Shown here piece by piece: positions 14,777 through 22,125 of a stretch of DNA of 22,769 nt. The position numbers and the translations under genes are program-made. Positions within the stretch are counted from its first letter, which is position 1; the number at the start of each line of letters is the position of its first letter. The DNA comes from JALZAA01 sp035316025 (GTDB taxonomy: Bacteria; Actinomycetota; Acidimicrobiia; IMCC26256; JACDBD01): positions 1-22,769 of the forward strand of contig DATFXL010000044.1 of assembly GCA_035316025.1 (NCBI GenBank), read 5' to 3'. The notes under the pieces were generated by a model. It was not told the DNA's origin, searched no databases, and was given only the letters and a program-made list of their open reading frames with translations.

Positions 14777-15418
14777 GTGACGATCCTCGACCTGCTGACG
14801 GTGGCGGTGCTGGCGGTGGTCGGCGTGCGCCTCTTCGAAGCGGCGCGCACGTCGGTCGGCGCGCGCCGAAAGACGCTCGGCGTCGTTCAGGGCCTGCGCA
14901 CGCGGCACTTCCTCCGGGCCATTCCGGTCGTCGCCCTGATCGTCGCGACGGCCTTCGTGTTGATCCAGTTGCCCGTCCTGTCGTGGGGGTGGTGGACGTC
15001 GATCGGCGGCGAGGGCAACCCGGTCGTCGGCGTCACCGACCGCGACTACGGGATCGTGTCGGTCATCATCCCCCTGTTCTTCATCGGGTTGCTGATCGTC
15101 GGCATGCCGTTGCTCGTCGCCCGGGAGGAGTGGCTGTTCCGCCGGGGCGCCGAGACGCGGGGCACCGCCACGAACCTCTGGCGCTCGCTCGTGTTCGGCC
15201 TGGCCCACGCCGTCGTCGGCATCCCCATCGGCGCCGCGCTGGCGCTGTCGATCGGCGGGGTGTATCTCACCTGGTGCTACCTCCAGGGCTGGAAGGAGAC
15301 GCGCTCCCAGACCGGCGCCCTCCTCGAGTCGACGCGCGCCCACCTCGCGTACAACCTGACGATCGTCACTCTGGTGCTCGTCTCGCTGCTGGCGCTCTAC
15401 GCGACGGGGAACACCTGA
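14777..15418 (+). CDS. CPBP-family intramembrane metalloprotease-like protein
   Basis: A 213-residue membrane protein with about six hydrophobic segments and the three motifs of the CPBP (CAAX protease and bacteriocin-processing, 'Abi') family: EEWLFR (Glu117, Glu118, Arg122), FGLAH (His144) and HLAYN (His189, Asn193). These supply the putative metal-binding and catalytic residues, so it is probably an active glutamate-type intramembrane protease; many bacterial members have no known substrate. GTG start at 14777, with GGAG 14 bases upstream, rather far. It is divergent from the cation operon and convergent with dnaE2, whose stop lies seven bases away. Context gives no clear role; a link with the transporters next door is only possible. 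Confidence 0.85.
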   Translation: MTILDLLTVAVLAVVGVRLFEAARTSVGARRKTLGVVQGLRTRHFLRAIPVVALIVATAFVLIQLPVLSWGWWTSIGGEGNPVVGVTDRDYGIVSVIIPLFFIGLLIVGMPLLVAREEWLFRRGAETRGTATNLWRSLVFGLAHAVVGIPIGAALALSIGGVYLTWCYLQGWKETRSQTGALLESTRAHLAYNLTIVTLVLVSLLALYATGNT

Positions 15419-15425
15419 GACCCTG

Positions 15426-18400
15426 CTAGTGGAAGTCGCGCGACCGGACGAGGTCGCCCGCAGTGAGCGGGAGCTCCTGGATGCGGGCGGCGACGACGTT
15501 GATGACGCCCTGGTAGCGCTCGAGCATCCCCCGCACGATCAGCGCCGGTGACATGCGGGCGATCTTCCGATAGCGGCGCCACACCTGGGCGGTGCAGATC
15601 ACGTTCAACAGCCCCGTCTCGTCCTCGAGGTTGACGAACACCACGCCCTTGGCCGTGTCGGGCTGCTGGCGATGGGTGACGATCCCGGCCACCTCGACCA
15701 CGCCGCGATGCGGCAGGTCGCGGAGCGCCTCGATCGTGACGACGCCGCGGGAGGTCAGGCGCTCGCGCACGAACTCGGTCGGGTGCCGGCCCGCGGTCAT
15801 CCCCGTCGCCCACAGGTCGGCGGCCGTCTCCTCCACCTCGGTCATGCCCGGCAGCGACGGCGCGTCGACGCCTGTGACGAGCCCGGGCAGCTTGTCGGCT
15901 CGTGCGTCGCGCAGCGCGCCGGCGGCCCAAAGGGCGCGGCGGCGGGTTTCGCCCAGCGTTCCGAACGCGCCCGCGGTGGCGAGCGCTTCGATGGCGTCGG
16001 TGGGCGCGCCGGTACGCCGGGTGAAGTCGGGTAGCGAGGTGAACGGCGCCCGTTCGCGTTCGGCGTCGATGCGGTCCAGCAGCGCGTCGGCGAGGCCGCG
16101 CACGTAGCGCAGACCCGTGCGCACGGCGCGCGTCGAGGGGTCGGAGTGCCAGCCCGGGCGGGGATGACCGACCGGTCCCGCCTCCTTGGTGCGGGGCTCG
16201 AGTGTGCAGTCCTTGCGCGATGCGTTCACGTCGGGCCCGAGCACCTCGACGCCGTGGTGCATGGCATCGCGCACGATCGAGTGCGGCGAGTAGAAGCCCA
16301 TCGGCTGGGCGTTGAGCAGCGCGCACGCGAACTCGGCCGGGTAGTGCAGCTTGATCCACGAGCTCGAGTACACGAGGTAGGCGAAGCTCACCGAGTGGCT
16401 CTCCGGGAACCCGAAGTCGGCGAACGCCTCGAACTTGGTCGCGATCTCCTCGGCGGTCGCGCCGATGATGCCGCGCTCGGCCATGCCAGCGAGCAACCGC
16501 TCGCGCATGACGGCCATGCGGGCATGGGAGCGCTTCGAGCCCATGGCCTGGCGCAGCTGGTCGGACTCGCCCGGCGTGAAACCGGCGATGTCGATCGCCA
16601 TCTGCATCAGCTGCTCTTGGAACAGCGGCACGCCGAGGGTCTTCTCCAGGCAGTCCTCGAGCATCGGGTGCAGGTAGGTGACGGGCTCCTGGTCGTTGCG
16701 CCGCCGCAGGTACGGGTGCACCGAACCGCCCTGGATCGGGCCCGGGCGGATGAGCGCCACTTCGATGACGAGGTCGTAGAACGTGCGCGGGCGCAGGCGC
16801 GGCAGCGTGGCCATCTGGGCCCGGCTCTCGACCTGGAACACGCCCACGGTGTCGGCCGCGCACAGCAGGTCGTACACGGCCGGTTCTTGGGGGATCGTGG
16901 CGAGGTCGACCTCGACGCCCTCGTGCTCGCGCACGAGATCGACGGCCAGGTGCAACATCGTGAGCATCCCGAGGCCCAGAAGGTCGAACTTCACCAGCCC
17001 GGCGGCGGCGCAGTCCTCCTTGTCCCACTGGAGCACCGACCGGTCCTCCATGCGGGCCCATTCGACCGGACAGAACTCCACCAGCGGCCGGTCGGCCATG
17101 ACCATCCCCCCGGAGTGGATACCGAGGTGGCGGGGGAAGTCGAGCACCTGGGCGGCGAGGTCGAGGACGAGCGCCGGTACCGGCGGCCCTTCCGTCTTCA
17201 CGTTCTCGAAGGCGCCGACGTCCCTCCCCCACCGGTCGATCCACTTCGTGAGCCCGTCGGCGTGGCCCGGTGACAAGCCGGCGGCTTTGGCCATCTCACG
17301 CAACGCGCTCTTGGGCCGGTACGTGATCACGTTGGCGACCTGGGCGGCGCGGTCGCGCCCGTACTTGTCGTAGACGTACTGGATCGCTTCCTCGCGCCGT
17401 TGATGCTCGATGTCGAGGTCGATGTCGGGCGGCCCGTCGCGCTCGGGCGAGAGGAAGCGCTCGAACAGCAACCCCAGCTGGACGGCGTCGGCCTTGGTGA
17501 CGCCGAGCGCGTAACAGACCGCGCTGTTGGCGGCACTGCCCCGACCCTGGCAGTAGATGTCGTTGCGGTGGCAGAACTCGACGATGTCGACGAGCAGCAG
17601 GAAGTACCCGGGGAAGCCGAGCTCCTCGATCACCTCGAGCTCGTAGGCGATCTGGCGCACCGCCTGCTCGTGCTGCGGATGCGACGGCGGGTACCGGACC
17701 GCCGCGCCGCGCGCGGTGAGCTCGCGTAGCCAGGTCATCTCGGTGTGACCCGGAGGCACGTCGTGGTCGGGCAGCTCGGGCGCGGCGAGAGTGAGGTCGA
17801 ACGCGCACGTCGTCGCGACGTCCAGCGTGCGCTCGACGGCACCGGGCCAGCGCGCGAACCGTCGCCGCTGCTCGTCTGCGCTGCGCAGGTGCGCGAACGG
17901 AGCGGCGGGGAGCCAGCCGTCGATCTCGTCGAGCGAACGGCGGGCGCGCACGGCGGCGAGCGCGGTCGCGAGCGGCCGCCGCCCCGGCGTGGCGTAGTGC
18001 ACGTTGTTGGTGGCGATCACGTCGACCGACGCCGCCGCCGCCACCTCGGCGAGCGCGTCGTTGCGATGCCGGTCGAGGGGGTCGCCGTGGTCCCACAGCT
18101 CGACGAGCACGCGGTCACGTCCGAAGGCGGCGGCGAGCCGGTCGAGGGCGCGCCGCGCCGCGGCGGGGCCGTCGTCGAGGAGCGCGCGCGTGACCGCGCC
18201 CTTGCGGCACCCGGAGAGCACGAACCACGCGTCGTTCGTCGCGCTCGGCCGGGGACCGGCGAGGTGGACGGGGGCACGGGCGGCGCCGGCGAGGGCGTCG
18301 AGCTCCAGGCGGGGGGCGCCTTTCTCTCCCGCCAGCTGGGCCGCGCTCACCGCGCTCGCGAGGCGGGCGTAGCCGACTGGGCCCTCGGCCAGCACGACGA

Positions 18401-18677
18401 GGTGCTCACCGGGGGGATCGGCGTACCCGTTCGGCGGTGTGCGGGGCGCATCGAGCGTGAGCTCGGCGCCGAACACGGTGGGGAGGCCGGTGGCGCGGGC
18501 GGCGAGGGCAAAGCGCACCACGCCGTACAGGCCATCGTGGTCGGTGACCGCCAGGGCGGCGAGGCCCAGGCGGGCGGCTTCGTCGGCCAGCTCCTCGGGG
18601 TGGCTGGCCCCGTCGAGGAACGAGAAGTTCGTGTGACAGTGCAGCTCCGCATAGCCACACCCGTCGCCACCGACCAT
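15426..18677 (-). CDS. dnaE2: Error-prone DNA polymerase DnaE2 (ImuC)
   Basis: A 1083-residue C-family DNA polymerase, the catalytic subunit of the actinobacterial SOS mutasome, which copies damaged templates with ImuB and ImuA'. The PHP domain starts at ELHCHTNFSFLDGASHP (His13, His15; VTDHDG 44-49). Palm-domain catalytic acids are Asp418 and Asp420 in PDIDLDIE and Asp565 in KFDLLGLG. A helix-hairpin-helix region follows, then an OB fold near 1000-1045 (GVVEVAGIVTHRQQ...). The protein ends in SRDFH, the C-terminal signature typical of DnaE2/ImuC and absent from replicative DnaE1. Length fits the family. ATG 18677 with GGAG (complement of 18687-18690) nine bases upstream. Its promoter contains a LexA box, so it is SOS-inducible. 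imuB and imuA' lie on the same strand about 1.8 kb upstream but in a separate transcription unit. Confidence 0.97.
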   Translation of the reverse strand: MVGGDGCGYAELHCHTNFSFLDGASHPEELADEAARLGLAALAVTDHDGLYGVVRFALAARATGLPTVFGAELTLDAPRTPPNGYADPPGEHLVVLAEGPVGYARLASAVSAAQLAGEKGAPRLELDALAGAARAPVHLAGPRPSATNDAWFVLSGCRKGAVTRALLDDGPAAARRALDRLAAAFGRDRVLVELWDHGDPLDRHRNDALAEVAAAASVDVIATNNVHYATPGRRPLATALAAVRARRSLDEIDGWLPAAPFAHLRSADEQRRRFARWPGAVERTLDVATTCAFDLTLAAPELPDHDVPPGHTEMTWLRELTARGAAVRYPPSHPQHEQAVRQIAYELEVIEELGFPGYFLLLVDIVEFCHRNDIYCQGRGSAANSAVCYALGVTKADAVQLGLLFERFLSPERDGPPDIDLDIEHQRREEAIQYVYDKYGRDRAAQVANVITYRPKSALREMAKAAGLSPGHADGLTKWIDRWGRDVGAFENVKTEGPPVPALVLDLAAQVLDFPRHLGIHSGGMVMADRPLVEFCPVEWARMEDRSVLQWDKEDCAAAGLVKFDLLGLGMLTMLHLAVDLVREHEGVEVDLATIPQEPAVYDLLCAADTVGVFQVESRAQMATLPRLRPRTFYDLVIEVALIRPGPIQGGSVHPYLRRRNDQEPVTYLHPMLEDCLEKTLGVPLFQEQLMQMAIDIAGFTPGESDQLRQAMGSKRSHARMAVMRERLLAGMAERGIIGATAEEIATKFEAFADFGFPESHSVSFAYLVYSSSWIKLHYPAEFACALLNAQPMGFYSPHSIVRDAMHHGVEVLGPDVNASRKDCTLEPRTKEAGPVGHPRPGWHSDPSTRAVRTGLRYVRGLADALLDRIDAERERAPFTSLPDFTRRTGAPTDAIEALATAGAFGTLGETRRRALWAAGALRDARADKLPGLVTGVDAPSLPGMTEVEETAADLWATGMTAGRHPTEFVRERLTSRGVVTIEALRDLPHRGVVEVAGIVTHRQQPDTAKGVVFVNLEDETGLLNVICTAQVWRRYRKIARMSPALIVRGMLERYQGVINVVAARIQELPLTAGDLVRSRDFH

Positions 18678-18696
18678 GGGCGCCTACTCCGCATGA

Positions 18697-18718
18697 CCCG
18701 GGACGCGGGCGCCCCGGG
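18697..18718 (-). other. Hairpin at the 5' end of the predicted dnaE2 leader
   Basis: Two CCCGGG hexamers (18697-18702 and 18713-18718) can pair across a ten-base GC-rich loop. With the -10 element at 18725-18730, the dnaE2 transcript would start at or within a base or two of this stem. The ribosome-binding site lies just downstream and is not included. It may stabilise the mRNA or be chance in GC-rich DNA. Confidence 0.35.
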
Positions 18719-18724
18719 CCGATC

Positions 18725-18754
18725 ACGGTATCGAACACATGTTCGGTCTGTCCA
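18725..18754 (-). promoter_or_regulatory. dnaE2 promoter with LexA box in the spacer
   Basis: On the minus strand TGGACA (complement of 18749-18754, five of six bases of TTGACA), an 18-base spacer, then TACCGT (complement of 18725-18730, TANNNT). The LexA box occupies 18732-18745, entirely inside the spacer, so bound LexA would block RNA polymerase. Predicted start near 18718, giving a leader of about 40 bases. Confidence 0.75.
18732..18745. promoter_or_regulatory. LexA (SOS) box
   Basis: CGAACACATGTTCG matches the Gram-positive/actinobacterial SOS box CGAAC-N4-GTTCG exactly. It lies 55 bases upstream of the dnaE2 start codon and between the promoter hexamers. I found no other full match in the window; the promoter of imuA' lies outside it. 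Confidence 0.9.
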
Positions 18755-18777
18755 GGCGGGCTCGGCGCTCCCTCGGG

Positions 18778-19227
18778 TCAGGTCCCGGGATTCGAGTACA
18801 CGCGATCCGGCGCCACCAACACGGCCACTCGCCGTTCGGCGGCCATCACGCGGTCGTACTCGTCCCAGTCGTCGTGCGTGCCACCGGCGGCGCGGAACAC
18901 GTCCCGCAGCAGCTCGGGGACACGGCCGGCGTCGACGCCGGCGAGCGGGTCGTCGGGCCCCGCGAGGTCGACGGGTCCCTCGACGGCAACCCACTCCCAA
19001 CCGGCCCGGAACACGACCGTCGCCCGCGGCCGACGCCGCAGGTTGGCGTGCTTGCGCGTGTCGCCTCGCACGACCAGCCCCACGACGGCGTCCCCCCGTA
19101 CCGGGTGCTCCAGGACCCCTGCGTTGGCGATCGAAGCCTGCGGTGACCCGTCCGCCCGTTGGGTCACGACGACGGCGAGGCCCTGATCACGGCGGGAGAG
19201 CTCGCGGACGTACTCGATCGTCGCCAC
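18778..19227 (-). CDS. PPOX-class F420-dependent oxidoreductase (split beta-barrel)
   Basis: A 149-residue pyridoxamine-5'-phosphate-oxidase-like flavin/F420 split-barrel protein. The N-terminal helix EYVRELSRRDQGLAVVVTQ, strand ADGSPQASIANAGVLEH, VVRGDTRKHANLRRRPRATVVF and WEWVAVEGPVDLAGPDDP are typical of the actinobacterial F420-dependent PPOX subfamily, small cytoplasmic reductases of mostly unknown substrate. The likely start is GTG 19227 (VATIEYVREL); longer in-frame starts (ATG 19275) would run into the start of the divergent gene and add unconserved residues. The gene lies directly upstream of the dnaE2 promoter on the same strand, with 32 bases between its stop and the LexA box. No terminator is seen, so read-through into dnaE2 is possible. 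Confidence 0.85.
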   Translation of the reverse strand: MATIEYVRELSRRDQGLAVVVTQRADGSPQASIANAGVLEHPVRGDAVVGLVVRGDTRKHANLRRRPRATVVFRAGWEWVAVEGPVDLAGPDDPLAGVDAGRVPELLRDVFRAAGGTHDDWDEYDRVMAAERRVAVLVAPDRVYSNPGT

Positions 19228-19273
19228 GAGCGCGAGCTTCGCGCATCGCGGCCGGTGCGAGACTTGCCGCGTC

Positions 19274-19636
19274 ATGGACGAGCTGACGGCCGTCGCCAAC
19301 GACGACTTCTGCTACCTGACGACGCGCGGGCGAGTCTCAGGGCGCCCGCACGAGATCGAGATCTGGTTCGCGCTCGACACCCGTACGCTCTACCTGCTGT
19401 CCGGCGGCGGGGACCGATCCGACTGGGTCCGGAACCTTCGCGCCGACCCTCGGGTCACGGTGCGCGTGCGGGACGCGACGCACGAGGCGATCGCTCGGAT
19501 CGTCGGGCCGGGCAACGAGTCGGAGCGAGGACGCCGGCTCGTCTTCGACAAGTACCAGCCCCGCTACGACGGGAGCCTCGATCGCTGGCGACGGGAGTCG
19601 CTCTTGGTCGCGCTCGAAGTATGTGGTGCAGACTGA
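19274..19636 (+). CDS. Ddn-like deazaflavin (F420)-dependent nitroreductase family protein
   Basis: A 120-residue split-barrel protein of the Ddn/DUF385 family, F420H2-dependent reductases related to the mycobacterial enzyme that reduces quinones and activates nitroimidazoles. Recognisable segments are YLTTRGRVSGRPHEIEIWFAL (about 14-34), LYLLSGGGDRSDWVRNLRADPRVTVRV (about 39-65, with the S/GGxxxxxWxxNLxxxP F420-phosphate loop) and a C-terminal helix. No signal peptide or N-terminal lipid-anchor helix is seen. ATG 19274 lies 46 bases from the start of the divergent PPOX gene. No clear ribosome-binding site. The DUF3237 gene follows after five bases, so they are probably co-translated. The substrate is unknown. 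Confidence 0.85.
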   Translation: MDELTAVANDDFCYLTTRGRVSGRPHEIEIWFALDTRTLYLLSGGGDRSDWVRNLRADPRVTVRVRDATHEAIARIVGPGNESERGRRLVFDKYQPRYDGSLDRWRRESLLVALEVCGAD

Positions 19637-19641
19637 GCGGC

Positions 19642-20064
19642 ATGACCATCGAGCTCGTCCCGTTGTGCACCGCGACGATCGCGTTGAAGGACCCGATCGT
19701 CCTGCCGAACACCCCGAGCGGCATGCGGACGATCATCGAGGTGGAGACGGCGAAGCTGGAGGGCGAGCGGCTCTCGGGCACCATGAAGGGCGCTGCCGGC
19801 GCCGACTGGGCGACGATCGGGCCCGACATGACGTGCACGCTCGACGTGCGCATGACGTTCGAGACCCACGACGGCGCGCTCGTGTTCGTCACCTACTCGG
19901 GGCGCATCGACCTGTCGAAGGGACCGGGCGTGTCACCGGTCTACGCCGCTCCGTTGTTCGAGACGGGTGACGATCGGTACGCGTGGCTGAACCGGGTCCA
20001 GGCCGTCTCCAAGGGAACGCTCGACGGCACCACGCTCACGTACGAGATCGCCGAGGTGCGCTAG
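19642..20064 (+). CDS. DUF3237 family protein
   Basis: A 140-residue protein matching the DUF3237 beta-barrel family by pattern: ELVPLCTATIALKDPI, TIIEVETAKLEGERLSGTMKGAAGADWATIGPD, CTLDVRMTFETHDGALVFVTYSGRIDL, and YAAPLFETGDDRYAWLNRVQAVSKGTLDGTTLTYEIAEV. The barrel core GxxxG..A.DW is well conserved. The function is unknown; members often sit beside dehydrogenases or lyases in degradation clusters. ATG 19642 begins five bases after the Ddn-like stop, with only a weak upstream purine stretch (TGAGCGG), which suggests coupling with the reductase. Confidence 0.85.
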   Translation: MTIELVPLCTATIALKDPIVLPNTPSGMRTIIEVETAKLEGERLSGTMKGAAGADWATIGPDMTCTLDVRMTFETHDGALVFVTYSGRIDLSKGPGVSPVYAAPLFETGDDRYAWLNRVQAVSKGTLDGTTLTYEIAEVR

Positions 20065-20066
20065 CC

Positions 20067-20095
20067 GGGACAGCGGAGCTGCGGCGCCTTAGCAT
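20067..20095 (+). promoter_or_regulatory. Leaderless promoter of the VOC gene
   Basis: GGGACA (20067-20072), a 17-base spacer, then TAGCAT (20090-20095), then seven bases to GTG 20103. It begins three bases after the DUF3237 stop. There is no Shine-Dalgarno, which supports leaderless initiation at this GTG. Confidence 0.5.
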
Positions 20096-20102
20096 CCCGG
20101 AT

Positions 20103-20447
20103 GTGCGGTTCTCTCTCGTCACCGTTTTCGTCGAGGATCCGACGGCGCTGCGGGACTGGTACACGCGCACGCTGGGCCTGACGGTGTCGTCGGAGACGCC
20201 GCGGTTCGTGCAGCTGGCCGACGACGCCGGACGGCCGTGCGTGGCGTTCCACGTCGGCCGGCCGATCGGCCGCGCCGAGCACGTGCAGCTCCACTTCGAG
20301 GTGGACGACGTCGACTCCGAATACGAGCGCCTCCGGGGCATGGGCGTGACATTCGACGAGCCACCGGACGACAAGCCCTGGGGTTGGCGGGTCGCCGCGC
20401 TGCGCGACCCGGCCGGGCACACGGTCGAGCTCGTGCGCCCGGTCTGA
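20103..20447 (+). CDS. Glyoxalase/VOC superfamily protein
   Basis: A 114-residue single-chain vicinal-oxygen-chelate domain with two beta-alpha-beta-beta-beta modules. Segments are SLVTVFVEDPTALRDWYTRTLGL (4-26), RPCVAFHVG, HVQLHFEVDDVDSEYERLRGMGV (60-82, His64), WGWRVAALRDPAGHTVELVRP (93-113, Glu109). His64 and Glu109 are at the usual metal-ligand positions, while the N-terminal ligand position is Val (residue 6 or 8), so the metal site may be incomplete. The start is GTG 20103, chosen because the conserved first strand begins there and a TANNNT element precedes it. Its stop is 12 bases from the imuB stop on the other strand. The substrate is unknown; the family includes resistance proteins, isomerases and dioxygenases. 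Confidence 0.87.
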   Translation: MRFSLVTVFVEDPTALRDWYTRTLGLTVSSETPRFVQLADDAGRPCVAFHVGRPIGRAEHVQLHFEVDDVDSEYERLRGMGVTFDEPPDDKPWGWRVAALRDPAGHTVELVRPV

Positions 20448-20459
20448 GCGCGTGGCTGC

Positions 20460-22118
20460 TCAGTCGTAGATCGCCTCGAGCTTGGCGCGCCCGGCCGTGA
20501 CCGCGACAAGACAGGCGACGCGCCCGCCGTCGGGCCCGGCCACGAGCACCTGCCAGTACGCCCGGCGCGCCCGCGTCCGCCGGTCCCACCAGCGGGCATC
20601 GTGGGCCCACGGTCCCGCCCACGCCGCGACCTCGCCCTCGCTCCCGGGCAGCGCCGCGCACCGCACCCGGGCCGGCGGCGCCGACAGTTCCCCCCGGCTC
20701 GACACGGTGACGGCGTCGCCGGCAGCGTCGAGCAGCTGGGCCGCCGGCGCCTGATCGAACACCCGCGCCGGCGCCGGCGCCGGGATGGCCCCGGGCCACG
20801 GCGGGGTCTCGCGGACGTTGGCCCCCGGCGCCACAACCGCACCGAGCGGTCGGGCGGGATCGCGCGGGTCGCCCCACGGCACCCACCGCACCCGCTCGCG
20901 GGGCGTGCGGCCACCCTGGGCTACGGCCGTGACCACGGCGGGATGGCCGAGCATCCCCTGCACCCGGGCGAGCACGCGCCCGGCGCGGTCGGCCGCCGCC
21001 GCGTCGCCACCCCAGAACCCGAGTTGACGACCGGTGGCGGGCAGCACCTCGTCCGGCACCAGCCGCAGCAGCACGAGCCCACTCGTCGCGAGCTCGTCGG
21101 CCGAGCCGTCGTCACCGTCGATGGAGTCGTCGCCCGTGAGCCAGCCCTCGAGCTGCCACCGGACGCGCGCCGCCAGCGCCGCCGGGGTCAACGCGCCCTC
21201 GTGACGCCAGCAGCGCGTCAACCGCTCGCCCCGCTCCGTCTCGGCCTCGATCGTCAGGCGCGAGCACGCGAGCCCGAGCCGGCCGAGGCGCGCCATGAGC
21301 CGCTCGGCCAGGCCCTTGGCCGCGAAGGCGGCGGTCTCGACGTGCACGGCGGGCGGGTCGAGCTCCGCGGTCTCGACGAGCTCCGGCGGCGGCGGCGACG
21401 GGGGCGGAGCGGGTTCGTCGTCGCCACGGGCCAGCAGGTGAGCGCGCACACCGGCCGATCCGAAGCGGCCGAGCACGGCCCCCTCGGGCAGGGCGGCGAA
21501 CGCACCCAAGGTGCGCAGGCCGAGCCGGACGAGCAGGTCGCCGAGCGCGTCGTCGGGATGCTCGGGATCGTCGAGCACCGCGACCGGCCACGGCGCGAGG
21601 AACGCGGGTGACTCCCCCGCCGGCACCACGTACGCCGCGCCGGGCTCGGCGGCACGGGCCGCGAGCATGGCCGCGAACCCGCCGTCGGCGACGCCGACTC
21701 GGGCGTCGGTGATGCCGATGGCGCGCACGGCATCGAGACAACGGACGGCCATCGCGGTGTCGCCGCCGAAGTACCGCGCCGGCCCGCGCGTCGGGAAGGT
21801 CACGCGACCGGGCTCCTCGAGGACGAAGCGGGGCGTGAACGTCTCGATCGCGCGCGCGACCCGCTCGAACGCGCGCGCTTCGACCTGTGGGTCGGCTTCG
21901 ACAACGGCCACGCCGGGGCAACGCGCCTCCGCCTCCCGTCGGCGCAGGCCGGGCGTCACACCTTCGACGGCCGCCTCGGTCGACGCCGCGACCACGACGA
22001 GCCCGCGCTCGGCGCGCTCCACGACCGCCACCGGCGGGTCGCGCAACGCGGGATCTCGTGCGCGCAACGCAACGACCGGCCAGTCGGGGCACCAGAGGCA
22101 CGTCGTGCGCACCGGCAC
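20460..22118 (-). CDS. imuB: ImuB, catalytically inactive Y-family polymerase-like mutasome subunit
   Basis: A 552-residue ImuB. It bridges the replication clamp, DnaE2 and ImuA' during SOS mutagenesis. The Y-family fold is recognisable, but the catalytic acids are absent: the first acidic motif reads LWCPDWPVV (residues 8-16) and the usual SxDE motif is FVLEEPGRVTF. A helix-hairpin-helix segment follows (LGLRTLGAFAALPEGAVLGRFG). The clamp-binding motif is QLGFWG (365-370, codons at 21009-21026), equivalent to QLPLWG of M. tuberculosis ImuB. The C-terminal domain ends WQVLVAGPDGGRVACLVAV. Start taken as GTG 22118, seven bases after the imuA' stop with GAGGA just upstream; GTG 22112 is equally possible. 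The frame is open further upstream inside imuA', but that extension is not conserved in type. Confidence 0.93.
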   Translation of the reverse strand: MPVRTTCLWCPDWPVVALRARDPALRDPPVAVVERAERGLVVVAASTEAAVEGVTPGLRRREAEARCPGVAVVEADPQVEARAFERVARAIETFTPRFVLEEPGRVTFPTRGPARYFGGDTAMAVRCLDAVRAIGITDARVGVADGGFAAMLAARAAEPGAAYVVPAGESPAFLAPWPVAVLDDPEHPDDALGDLLVRLGLRTLGAFAALPEGAVLGRFGSAGVRAHLLARGDDEPAPPPSPPPPELVETAELDPPAVHVETAAFAAKGLAERLMARLGRLGLACSRLTIEAETERGERLTRCWRHEGALTPAALAARVRWQLEGWLTGDDSIDGDDGSADELATSGLVLLRLVPDEVLPATGRQLGFWGGDAAAADRAGRVLARVQGMLGHPAVVTAVAQGGRTPRERVRWVPWGDPRDPARPLGAVVAPGANVRETPPWPGAIPAPAPARVFDQAPAAQLLDAAGDAVTVSSRGELSAPPARVRCAALPGSEGEVAAWAGPWAHDARWWDRRTRARRAYWQVLVAGPDGGRVACLVAVTAGRAKLEAIYD

Positions 22119-22125
22119 CGCGTCC

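Noticed and set aside
15397..17244. Open frame of 615 codons on the - strand inside dnaE2, shifted frame
   Set aside because: Arg/Ala/Gly-rich shadow of dnaE2, which is intact and has the full motif set.
17745..19286. Open frame of 513 codons on the + strand
   Set aside because: It crosses the dnaE2 5' end, its promoter with the LexA box and the PPOX gene; low-complexity composition and no domain.
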